64,000 bases of DNA from Actinostola sp. cb2023 (lineage: Eukaryota; Cnidaria; Anthozoa; Actiniaria; Actinostolidae), in the NCBI GenBank assembly GCA_033675265.1, contig JAUJYZ010000465.1, forward strand, positions 36,001-100,000, given 5' to 3'. The notes below the pieces were generated by a model that searched no databases, had not been told where the DNA came from, and was given only the letters and a program-made list of their open reading frames with translations. The position numbers were made by a program, and so were the translations under genes. Positions 1 to 13,000 of the stretch are shown piece after piece. Within the stretch, counting starts at the first letter, position 1. Every line of letters starts with the position of its first letter.

Positions 1-1983
1 ATAAGGACGTACGTGATGACGTCATCACATGTCGAACTTCTACCCTCAACTAACACATTCCGAAAGTTTCATGCCTTATGTAATGATTTTAAGAGTTTTA
101 TGAGCCTTCAAAGTTTCCCTAGCAACGGCCAAATAAATATGTTAATCCCCCCTTAAAAGTGAATATTTGGCGAGATTGTCTACCAGCCGTGTACAGGAGA
201 TGATGAAAGTTCGCCGTGATCTGATAAACAAACGAATAGCTGGTCGTAATCGGTCTACACATCTCTACCGGTATATGTTCAAGGTATTACTAATTTAATG
301 GAGCAGAAGCCGTCAAAGTTCGTTCTACGATGACGGCCATGGCGAACAATTTCATACACCATGGCCGCGCGCATGCGTAATGCTCACTTGTATTCAATTA
401 CGAGTCATTTCATAATTACAGAGAAACCAGTGCAATTTGATTTAATTTGTGTCGTACCGCTTATATTATTACGGTTCCTCAATCTCCACAAGTCCCAAAC
501 CATTCTGACATACTTCGTCTCGCCCATGGTACGTGTTTCTCTCATGTGGAATATGCCTATCAGTACATGTTCCCAAGTCCGTTGAAAATTAGATAAAATT
601 AGCTAAACATCCGCCATACTTGTCTTTGTAACTGACCCGAGATGCCGTACAGTTATTGTAGTTCAGAACATCTTTCACGAGTTCGAGCTGATTTCCACAA
701 GTCTGATTCGAAAGTTCAACTATCCATTTCAAACAACTCCTTAATAAAACCGCTTTTAAAAATGTCCTCTTTGCCGACTGTTCCAAAATCATTTACAACT
801 TGGTAGTTTATCGGTAATTATCCCATTGTTGTCCTTGCCAAACTCCGCTCCGTTTTGGTGCTGCACTTCATTTTATAAAAGAGTTTCAATTCGGCGCTCT
901 GTACGCCATCATTGCTTCGTTCTAAGCTAAGAAATCACCCCTTTTGCAAAATTTATAATTTACGCGCCAGCAATGTCATCCGCTGACTGTATGAAATTGT
1001 TCGCCATGAAATACTTTATTTTACCTCACATCGACTGTTTCCAGTTGAACTATAATACTACTGTGCATAATATTCAGCTCCTTATATACTTCAGTGTAGT
1101 ACGTACTATTCAAAACTGGCTTTTGATTAAACGTGATGAAAAGGAAGATGTGTACGTAATTATCAAGCGAAATCAATTCACTCGTCAGAAACTCATGTGC
1201 CGCCAATTTGAAGCACAGGAAGCCCAAACATATAAGTGCATTTTAAAATATATCATGTCATCGTTGCTGAAATGTAGAATGAATGTGCACAGTTACATTC
1301 AACCTGTAAATAATTCAACTCGCAGCACTTCACCTTCTATTAGAAACGACTAGTTATTGCATTATTTTTGTCCTTTGATTGGATGATTATTTGATCGATA
1401 TAATAAAACACTTATTGGATCCATCCTAGCTCACCCAATATGCCGACAGAAATTGAAGTCGAGGTGATTCCAATAAGTGATAGTGTTATACTGCTGTAGC
1501 TGTCCGATCCAATGAGTGCAAGACATCATTTCATTAAATATTAAGCTGAGGAATGCGGTCATATTAATCAGCCAAAACAACCGACATTGTTTTACAAATA
1601 TGGTTGGCAAGTGATTCTAGTGATGTCTTACTTGGTAGAACTACAGAGAACTGAGAATACTAAACTGACTTTGTGCAACGAGTTGAGTTTCTGGTAAACC
1701 TCAGCAATGCAAGGTCTTCATAATTACAACAGAAAGCTTTACAACATTCATTAGCAACGTTAACATTTCGAGGTCTCTGTGAGGTTCTAACCGACATGTT
1801 ATTACCTGCTGATTCTCCCGTGATTCTATTTCTAGTTATTCTAATCATTCTACGCTGTCCTGTTGTGGTGATTGTAGCTCACAATTCTACAAGTCCACGA
1901 GCTGAAGTTTGTGACGTTAGATCTTCTCTGAACGAAAACTGGAATTTGAGCGAATTTCTCCTCAGTTGATATTACGGTATTGG
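1..1983. other. Upstream region of the receptor gene, no gene recognised
   Basis: I see no convincing coding exon here. Several short open frames exist (for example 973-1353 on the plus strand) but none has a recognisable domain or splice context. The one clear structure is a perfect 21-bp inverted repeat at 338-358 and 988-1008. The last few hundred bases before 1984 probably contain the promoter and 5' UTR of the receptor gene, but no TATA box stands out. Confidence 0.5.
338..1008. repeat. 671-bp segment bounded by a perfect 21-bp inverted repeat
   Basis: The bases at 338-358 (CATGGCGAACAATTTCATAC plus A) are the exact reverse complement of 988-1008. No flanking target duplication is obvious. 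This could be a small non-autonomous DNA element or an old inversion footprint. Nothing inside resembles a transposase. Confidence 0.4.
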
Positions 1984-2048
1984 ATGGTACCAGGGTCTGC
2001 AATGGTTCTAGCAGCTTTTATATCGCTGTTACTTATATCAGCGTCAAG
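1984..2048 (+). CDS. Receptor exon 1: signal peptide
   Basis: The frame opens with ATG at 1984 after an in-frame stop upstream, and encodes a short start followed by an Ala/Leu/Ile-rich stretch typical of a signal peptide. It ends in AAG/GTGAGT. Two leftover bases (AG) join the T that begins exon 2 to give Ser, so the phase fits although the intron is 6.7 kb. A second ATG at codon 7 could also serve as the start. RNA evidence is lacking, so this is the least certain exon. Confidence 0.7.
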
Positions 2049-5000
2049 GTGAGTTCTAAAATATCCCTGTCACGTTTGCAAAGTCCATCCTCAAGTTTAA
2101 TCTCCAAGCATCATCTATGAGGATGTTTTCACTGGTTTCCCGCGCTAAAATATCAAAGAGATAGCGAGGTTCTAGCTCCGGCACGAGTCAATGAGGAACT
2201 ACTTAGAATACTGTACAGTGTTGTGCAAATAGTTATACAATATTCCTGTCACGTTTGCAAGTCCATCCGATCCTCAAGTCTTTTTATGAGGATTTTTTCA
2301 CTGGTTTCCCGCGCTAAAACATCAAAAAGATAGATCGAGAGGTTCTCCAGTCAATGAGGAACTACCGTTAGAATACTGTACAGTGTTGTGCCAAACTTAA
2401 CAAATATATCGCCCGGTGTTATAATTAATCGTTTGCACAAATACGACCGTTTGTTAAAAAAAAAACACCAGGCTGAATCTTGATCGTGGAACGATATCAT
2501 ATCATAGCGTTTGATTTGATCCTGGAACGATTGCAATTTGGCTCAACAATAAACGTTATAGTCACATTATTATAAACACTATAAACAATGATAATGTGGA
2601 CTGAAAAACATTTCAAAGCTTTTGCAATTTCTATTTCCTGATGTACACAGAAACGTGACAATAATCGGTGCTGTCCAACTGTGAACCGACATAAGGCTGT
2701 TAATAATACATGTTCAACTCCGCGTAACTTTTATTCACTGATTTACACATCTCACGACATCTGCATTGGATACTCATATCAAGAAATCTGTGCTTTTTTC
2801 TTAGACCAGCTACGGGGACTGGGCACGAGTTTACCGGTCCCCCTATGTTAGGTTTCCCAGTCTTTTTGGCCGTGTTACAAAATGGAGGACAATGTTTACA
2901 TTCATTTACTCGATTTGCTGTAAGATTTTGGATGGATTTTTCGATCAAAAAATCGTACACTTCTTTTAAGCGAAAAATATTTACAGGGTTTCCAAATATG
3001 GTAGCAAGTACAATGCCCAAATATGGACAAATAGGAAACCTGAACGTTAATTGTGTCTTTAAAACAAATGAATTCCGTAGCAAATAGCTGGAACTTTTGT
3101 TGGCCGAGCAACAACACACTTTAATGGGGGATTTCTTGATATGTCCAGCTAAATAAACTTTACACTAAGTTGTTGACGATAGAGATCAGGATGCTTAACT
3201 GACTGGAGTTATTTTCTACAAGGTCTGGTGAATGCTTGGGATAAAACAAAAGCATATGAATGAGTGCACATCGCATTTTTGATTGCTGTGAACCAACTCT
3301 AAAGTTTGTATAGTACGTGAATTGTCCATTAAAGTACTAGACCACCTCATATCACAGTGTACGGTTTCTTTTGCTGGAGCCGCCGTATAGATTTTGGAGG
3401 CCTGTCAAACCAATTGCAGTTTTACTTAATCTAAAACAAATTAAGGGTCAAACACTTCCTTGGTTCATGCAAATATTGACCTGATTATACCAGCCTGAAC
3501 GTTAATTGTGTCTTTTAAAAACAAATGAATTCCGTAGCAAATGAGACAATCACAGTTTACTTAATCAAACAAATTAAGGGTCAAACACTTCCTTGATTCA
3601 TGCAAATATTGACCTGATTATACCAATTAACCTGAACGTTAATTGTGTCTTTTAAAAACAAATGAATTCCGTAGCAAATGAGCCAATCACAGTTTACTTA
3701 ATCAAACAAATTAAGGGTCAAACACTTCCTTGATTCATGCAAATATTGACCTGATTATACCAACCTGAACGTTAATTGTGTCTTTTAAAAACAAATGAAT
3801 TCCGTAGCAAATAGCTCGAACTTTTGCTGTGCCGCGTGTCAGTTGTAGTATTACAATACCACTAATTTAATTCAGAAAAATTAAAGCCACAATACGCTAG
3901 AGAGCCATAGAATGTGTTAGTTGTCCATATCATAGAATATGCATGACACAGAGTAATCGTTATCCGTGTTTTGTGACTTGAGAGTAAGTGATGATTATCA
4001 CAGTCAAGCTGATCTACTCACTTTTTTAAAAAGGAATTAAAAATCCTTCACTGATTCAATTGAAAGCTGACGTCATTTTCCTCTCTTCTAGTGGGGACAA
4101 TTGAGACGAGCGAGCAAAACTTAATTATTCGTAATTTATGCAGTCTTAATTGTTGAAGAAGTCGTGAAAACGTCTTCAATTAATTATGCAACTTACTGTC
4201 TTGTGTCAGTCAAAAATATTAGTAAAGTTAAGTTATATATTTTTATACTTGTCAATCTACGACCACTTGACATTAATTACTTTTATAACGTGTCAATTGA
4301 AGTGTATTTAGCAGTACTGCTAATTGGGGACACGACTCACTTCTTACTACATTCTGTACACCCAGCACTCATCTCACTAGTGGAGACACGACTCTCACAC
4401 TCACTTCTTACTACATTCTATATTCTGTACACCCAACACTCATCTCACTAGTGGGGACACGACTCTCACATTCACTTCTTACTACATTCTATATTCTGTA
4501 CACCCAACACTCATCTCACTAGTGGAGACACGACTCTCGCACACACTTCTTACTACATTCTATATTCTGTACACCCAACACTCATCTCACTAGTGGAGAC
4601 ACGACTCTCGCACACACTTCTTACTACATTCTATATTCTATACACCCAACACTCATCTCACTAGTGGAGACACGACTCTCACACTCACTTCTTCCTACAT
4701 TCTATATTCTATACACCCAACACTCATCTCACTAGTGGAGACACGACTCTCACACTCACTTCTTACTACATTATATATTCTGTACACCCAACACTCATCT
4801 CACTAGTGGGGACAGACACGACTCTCGCACCCACACTCTTCTTACTACACTTCTCCTATATATTCTATACACCCAACACTCATCTCACTAGTGGAGACAC
4901 GACTCTCACACTCACTTCTTACTACATTATATATTCTAAACACCCAACACTCATCTCACTAGTGGAGACACGACTCTCACACTCACTTCTTACTACTATA

Positions 5001-7000
5001 TTCTATACACTCAACATTCATCTCACTAGTGGGGACACGACTCTTACACTCACTTCTTACTACATTCTATATACTGTACACCCAACACTCATCTCACTAG
5101 TGGAGACACGACTCTCACACTCACTTCTTACTACTACATTCTATATTCTATACACCCAACACTCATCTCACTAGTGGGGACACGACTCTCACACTCACTT
5201 CTTACTACATTCTATATACTGTACACCCAACACTCATCTCACTAGTGGGGACACGACTCTCGACTCGCACTCACTTCTTACTACATATATTCTATATTCT
5301 GAACACCCAACACTCATCTCACTAGTGGAGACACGACTCTCGCACTCACTTCTTACTACATATATTCTATATTCTGTACACCCAGCACTCATCTCACTAG
5401 TGGGGACATGACTCTCACACTCACTTCTTACTACATTCTATATTCTATACACCCAACACTCATCTCACTAGTGGAGACACGACTCTCGACTCACACACAC
5501 TTCTTACTACATTCTATATTCTGTACACCCAACACTCATCTCACTAGTGGGGACACGACTCTCACACTCACTTCTTACTACATTCTATATTCTATACACC
5601 CAACACTCATCTCACTAGTGGGGACATGACTCTCACACTCTCACACTAACTTCTTACTACATTCTATATTCTATACACCCAACACTCATCTCACTAGTGG
5701 GGACATGACTCTCACACTCACTTCTTACTACATTATATATTCTCTATACACCCAACACTCATCTCACTAGTGGAGACACGACTCTCACACTCACTTCTTA
5801 CTACATTCTATATTCTGTACACCCAACACTCATCTCACTAGTGGGGACACGACTCTCACACTCACTTCTTACTACATTCTATATTCTATACACCCAACAC
5901 TCATCTCACTAGTGGGAACACGACTCTCACACTCACTTCTTACTACATTCTATATTCTAAACACCCAACACTCATCTCACTAGTGGAGACACGACTCTCA
6001 CACTCACTTCTTCCTACATTATATATTCTAAATTCTGTATACACCCAACACTCAATCTCACTAGTGGAGACACGACTCTCGCACACACTTCTTACTACAT
6101 TCTATATTCTATACACCCAACACTCATATCACTAGTGGGAACACGACTCTCACGTACACCCAACACTCATCTCACTAGTGGAGACACACTCACTTCTTAC
6201 TACATTCTATATTCTGTACACCCAACACTCATCTCACTAGTGGAGACACGACTCTCACACTCACTTCTTCCTACATTATATACATTATATATTCTAAATT
6301 CTGTATACACCCAACACTCAATCTCACTAGTGGAGACACGACTCTCGCACACACTTCTTACTACATTCTATATTCTATACACCCAACACTCATATCACTA
6401 GTGGGACACGACTCTCACACGACTTCTCTACATTCACTCACTCAATCTCACTAGTGGAGACACGACTCTCGCACACACTTCTTACTACATTCTATATTCT
6501 ATACACCCAACACTCATATCACTAGTGGGAACACGACTCTCACGCACACTCACTTCTTACTACATTCTATATTCTGTACACCCAACACTCATCTCACTAG
6601 TGGAGACACGACTCTCACACTCACTTCTTCCTACATTCTATATTCTAAATTCTGTATACACCCAACACTCATCTCACTAGTGGGGACACGACTCTCACAC
6701 TCCGCACTTCTTACTACATTCTGTACACCCAACACTCATCTAACTAGTTCGTATTTACTGAGGGAGGAAGACCAGGAACCCACAGAAAAATCCGGCCTCG
6801 AAGCAAGGGAAATGATATATGCCAGAGATTGATTTCAGCCATGTTTTTGCACAAACCAAAAGTTTTGAACTTGATAATGATTTCATCAGATTGTAATGTG
6901 AAATAAAGTCAGTGATAAAATGACAACGACACAAATTTATATGTCCAGGAAAATCGAATATTTTATTATTTTTTATAACAAGAAACTATAAAATAATGAA

Positions 7001-7031
<31 letters not shown>

Positions 7032-10000
7032 TAAAAAATAAAAAACTATAAAATAATATTCTACCAAGACAAATCAGCAAACCTGAATATTTATTTCCTT
7101 ATCCCACTGATATTAGTTTAATGTCGGTCTTTGTGGCATACCACACCATTAGAGACGATATCCCGGGGAACAGATTCCATGAAGGCTGTTGTGATTCATT
7201 TTAACGGGTACCTGCCATGCTACAAGGTGCTAAGTACTGAGATGAACTACATTAATTAACTGGTTATAGATTCCCGGACCGGGCGCTTCGTGTGAGTTGA
7301 ATTTGTCAATTTGTTCTCTGTGTATGTTGCTTCGTGGGTTTTTATGTGGATACTCCGGTTTTCCTCCCTCAGTACAAACAAACTAGCGAGATGAGTATTG
7401 TGGGTGTATAGGAAACTAGAATGTAGTGAAGTGAGTAGTGTAAGAGTCGTGTCCTCAAATTAGCAGTACTAGCTAGTAAAGCTAGATCACTTTTAAGTGA
7501 TTATTGTTTAAAAACAATAATCAAAAATAATTTATTAAGATGTTCTATATGTGCCTTGATGTAACACGGATGACTGGGAATTGAACTCGGGCTTCTTGAT
7601 AAAGCTGTTTTGATAGATCATACAGAAGTAGTTTTAGCCTATTACTTGCACAATTTAAAGCAGAATTTCCACGCTCAGAACGGGTCAGTGAACGGCAAAA
7701 ATACATTCGAAAACATCCTTATATTTTAGGGAACTATTTCAGAAAATAGTGCAGAAAACAGAGTGTGGTCACTCGTTGCGTGACTCAGTAGAGCATGCAT
7801 ACGTAATTAGCTTCAACACTTACACTGCGAGCTGACAGCCGGCGAAACATGTCAAGGATATTTCGACTGAATACCTTGCAAGAAACGATTTCACAAACTC
7901 ATCAATAAAATTACGAGTTCTTATAAGCCACATACATATGTTAGAAATACACTTTCAGACAAAATTGCAAGGCCAAATAATATTCAGTATCTAGGATATT
8001 TGTTTATTTAACTTGAAGCAGTATACTACTGAAAACAACTCAACTGGCTCGAGTTTGACTTCTGTAGCTTTCTGTCGATGAGATGTATTTTTACAACGAC
8101 GACGACGACGACGACGACGACGGTCTGCATTTTTACACAGGAAGGAAGCCCGAGTAATAAAAGAAGAAAACTAAATAAAACAAGGCAAGTGATTACAATG
8201 TCATGATTATGAGAGTTTTCGAAGCCGTATCCGTAACTAAGCACTCTCTATCATGGTAGCTATACTGGTTCTACATCTAGTTGCTATGAAACAGTTCTGT
8301 TAACCACTTTGTACAGGTAATCGCACGATTTCGAGTACAATCTATAGGATAAATAAGCACGAGTCAATTGTTCAGCCTATGGCTTTGACCAATAACCGGC
8401 TTACTTCTTCTTACTTCTTGCTATAAGATACTTTCATAATTGATCAGTGTAACGATGGTCTGCCGTTCGCTAGTTTTTAACATCCTTGCATTCGTCTATA
8501 TATTCGTAATATAAAGATTCATCTGGCAGTGACCAATATTTGCCTGAGAAGTGGAGGTTTTCCTTAAGCCATCTGGACTGGAGGTTGTCTAAAGTATTGT
8601 GACTTTCAGGTTCCAGTTTTCCTCCTTCCACAAAAAAATATATAACAACAACCATAAATTATAATTCTACCTGGAACAGGACTCCATTTAAACCAGCTTC
8701 TGCTGAACTGGACCATCCTGTATAAATATCGGACATTTATTTATTTATTTATTGATATCGTTTATGATGCTGATTGTTTTGTGTTCGCAGTGGCCAAAAC
8801 TGCAACAGGTCCATCGAAGAACTTCTTGTTTACCTGAGAACACAGTACAACAACAACTTTCGTCCAAATGCTTCAGGTGAGAGTCGAGCCTTACTTACTG
8901 AAAGTTGACACTGATCATATCGGATGAAGTTGTCCTTCAGTAGCATAGTTGATACATGCATGATGATGATGACTGATATTGTGTATGTTGTGTAATGTAC
9001 GGATCATCAATTTGTAATAATAATAATAATCTTTATTTTATGTGGGTTTACAAATACAGCAATACAACTTACAATACTGGTTTCCAATTTGGCCCACTTT
9101 GTATAGTAGCTTTATGCTTCAATTAAATACACAACTCCATCAGATAATATAGTTCATCACTTTCAAGCACTCTGAATGATACACGTGCCGTGTAATTTGA
9201 TCGATCAATAACTTCAATAGAAACACGGTAAGAACCGTACCGTGACTACTTCCCATTCACACGAAAGCTCACGGCTTTTATGTAAACCAGTTTGTACTGA
9301 TAGAACCATCGTGTAGAAATAAAATGTATGTATGTATGTATCTATCTATCTATGCGTCGATTGTAACACCGCCCACAGTCTTCCAACCTCCACTACGTGC
9401 TGTTATTAATACACCTATTTCAAAAATCGTTGTCGCAGCCGAAGCAACAGTCAACACTCCAAGACTGCAAAGGATTTCGGTAATTGTCTCGTTATTAATT
9501 TATTCAGAGCATATTTTGGTTGCATGCGTTTGTGACATATTACTATGGAAAGCAGCAGTGGTAGTTCAGGTGTTAAACCGAATATTTCGGAAAATACCAA
9601 TACTACAAACGTGTTGGTGCGGGTACTAAACCCGTTGAACAAGAGCAGGCATCAAGCATTTTCATTAAAAAAATGTGCATGCCATGCTTCCAAACAGTTA
9701 ATGAGCTGAAAAACTACATTCATGATAACTATTAACAATGGCCACAACTAAATTAATTAATTACGAGGAAAATTTACCAAAATCCTTTACAGTCTTGGAG
9801 TGTTGACTGTTGCTTCGGCTGCGACAACGATTTTTGAAATAGGTGTATATTGTAATTAGCCGTGTTGTGGTCACCCTGCTCTTTCTTTTTATACTTTCTT
9901 CTATAAATTTTTATTTGATATATTTGAATTGGGAAGCTAATAAAATAAAATAAATAAAAGTTCAAGCTACCAGCGGTTTCACTAATTTACTAAATCCTCT

Positions 10001-13000
10001 TACCTCCAGGAGCACCTGTTGTGGTTGAAACTGAAGCCCACGTGTTTACGATGGGAGCATTCGATGAACAGAATATGGTATAAAATGAATGTATTTCTTG
10101 ATTGTCATCTTCAGGGTTATATTACTTGTCCAAACACTGCAAAGGAGTAAGAACGCTACTAGTACTATCATTAGGTCCTACGGTCCTATCTATGCTCTGG
10201 AATGTCACATCTGCAAATGAGTAAGAACTCTACTAGAACTATTATTAGGTTCTATAGATCTGTGCTCTGGAATGTCACATCCTCAAAGGAGTAAAGACGC
10301 TAGCTACTAGTACTATCATTAGGTCCTATATATCTGAGCTCTGGAATATCACATCTGCATGCGCAAATGAGTAAGAACCCTACTAGTACTATCATTAGGT
10401 CCTATATAGCTAATTGCATAATCGTTGACGGGTTGAAAATCATGAAAGCTATGACCAAAAGGAATTCTGGGAAATTAAAACTCTCAAATAACACCGTCAA
10501 ATCATCGACCTTTTTATCCAGACTTGTAGGATCTTAGCTAAATAGCTCTTATAACCCAGCGATAAATTTTCGCGCGCGCCCATTGGTCAAAACGGGTCAC
10601 GTGGTACAATTTTACCGGACGGATGTCAGGTAATATCCCCCAGTTTTGAGATGATATCCCCCACTTTCGTCTTTTGAGAGAAAAAACGGCAGAACAACAG
10701 AGACTGTCACGTTTTCCCGAGGCGACTGACCGTGAAATAAAGGTTTTGGTCGATAACGCTATACCAAAAAAGACAAAAAAGTCAACCAAGTATGCGATTA
10801 ATGTATTTGACGGTAAGAAAAACAAACAAAGAAATATATTAATATGAGTAACAAATTGTGAATGTTTCCTTTGAGCTTTGTTGGCTTCGTAATATAATTA
10901 TAGCTACATTGTAATTTGATAATTCATGAATGAAAAATATATTCTATCGAGTTTTCTACTTATTTTCTACTTACTTCTGACCTTCAGCTTGGAGAAAAGA
11001 CAGAGACGTTGATACACCTCTAGAGACAATGCGATACTTCGGTGTTGCCTGTCGTACTGAAACGATTTTACGTGGAAGCTAGAAATGCAGAAGGGAGTCC
11101 GTACAGCAGAAATACAATGAGGGCAATTCGTTCAGGCCTCGATAGATTCTTGTCGAGCTCACCTCATAGAAAGCCATTTTCAATCATCCGTGACTCGAAG
11201 TTCAAGCCAGCAAACGAAGCCCTAAATGCAATGTTGAAGGACTTCGCACGACAAGGGATCATTTCATCGACTAAGCACAAGCCACCATTATCACAAGACG
11301 ACTTGGAAGCCCTTTATGAGGCCGGTCAACTTGGTTTAGAAACTCCAGAGAGTCTTGTTAATACCACATGGTTTTACGTTATCCTGTACTTTGGCAAGAG
11401 AGGCCGTGAGAACCAAAGAGCAATGAAACCGAGTGATCTTGAATTAAAGACAACAACCAGTGGGCTAAAGTACTTCATTCTCAAAGAAAGAGCTACGAAA
11501 AATTACGCTGGTGGTCTCAGATAACGAAGATGAAACACAATCAACAATGATGGCTTGGCCTGGACAACCACGATGTCCTGTAGCTTGTGTTGAGAAATAT
11601 CTTGAAAAGAGAGAGCCACTGTGTGATGCAATGTGGCAAAAGGCGAGAGATCACAATTCCTCGAAATTCAACACTAGCGACACAGTTTGGTTCTGTAAAG
11701 CACCGATGGGGAAGCACAAGCTTGAAAATCTCTTGACTGAGACTGATGTGTAAAAAAGCTGGTCTTGCTACTATCTACACACCACACTGCATCAAAGCCA
11801 CATCTGTGAAGCTTTTGAAGGCTGCTGGTTTGGAAAACAGTAGAGTTAGAAGTGTAACTGGCCACTCGAGTGACAAATCCATCGAGTCGTACAACGCACG
11901 CCCGACAATTGAACAACAGCTTGAATCATCCGCCATCGTCAGCCGCTTTGTTACTAGAGAATCTGCTCTTTCACTACAACCACAGGCATCTTCTTCAAAT
12001 CCAATTCCATATAATGGCAATTTCATGGCCCATACTGTACAAAGCCAAAGTCAAGTCTTCCAGCAGTCGACTTTCCAAGTCAATCCTTCGTCTGCCCCAA
12101 ATGTTTCGTCCTAGTCGTTTCATGGCTGCAATTTCTACTTGAATTCACAGAAAGACAACTAAAGAAACTCATTATCCTACATGTAGCTTAGGTGATCCAA
12201 ATATACTTTAACTGTTAAGAATAGCCGTGTTTATCGAGTTTCTCATCGGTGAATTGAATTTAAAACTTGTACTTTATGACAGCTTGTCACTTCTTATCCA
12301 ATCAAACACATTTATTTGTCATGTCAAAACTGACACTTTATTGGGTTTTCCCGAGTGTTTGATTCACACAAAAAAAATTATCGAAGGGTAATAAAATAAA
12401 TAAACCCCTTCTGGCTAACTGGTATATCGGCTGATATTGTCCTTGGCTGATATTGTCCTTGGCTGAGAGATGGTCCTCAAAATATCACAGTTGCCCTCGA
12501 AGCGATATACCTTCAAAACTACGAGAACATTGAATATATCTGCCTGTAATACAGGTCATGAAATGATTTCCCATCCATCCTTGCGGTCTCAGCTTCTATG
12601 ATTTATGATTTTCAACCCGACAACGATTATGCAATTAGCTATATATATGTCACATCATCAAAGGAGTAAGGACACTACTAGTACTATCATTAAACTACAG
12701 TTGATTCAATCCTATCTTTTATTCTCTAGGAATACTCCTTGGATATGATGTTTCGGCAGCGATGGGTCGACGAGAGACTTTGTTATTCGCCTAATCCAGA
12801 TAAAGGAGAGAATAAGAGACTTGTTCTCAACCCTTCGTACTTGGATCTAATATGGAGACCAGACATATTTTTCAAGAACAGTAGGGAGACTCGTTTTCAC
12901 GACGTACCTGCTCCAAACGTCATGCTCGTTGTTTCTCCATCCGGGGACATCATTCTGAGTACAAGGTAAATACACGTTGCCAACTTCCACTTTTTTTTCA

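Larger units (their letters stand above)
2049..4312. other. First part of receptor intron 1: local tandem duplications
   Basis: No exon seen. A segment of about 160 bp is duplicated at about 2066-2228 and 2243-2395 ('cctgtcacgtttgcaa...'). A unit of about 136 bp containing 'aacgttaattgtgtctttta' is repeated three times at about 3493-3900, with an older partial copy near 3040-3090. A 139-codon minus-strand open frame at 2700-3119 has no recognisable domain and overlaps the partial copy. Confidence 0.6.

Noticed and set aside
973..1353. 126-codon plus-strand frame
   Set aside because: AT-driven composition, no domain, no splice context.
2700..3119. 139-codon minus-strand frame with several cysteines
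   Set aside because: No recognisable motif, overlaps a tandem-repeat partial copy, and is antisense inside a receptor intron.
4164..6401. Several plus-strand open frames of 70-120 codons in the minisatellite
   Set aside because: They translate the repeat unit (TSGDT, LTSYYIL) and change frame with unit length; no splice, start or domain evidence.
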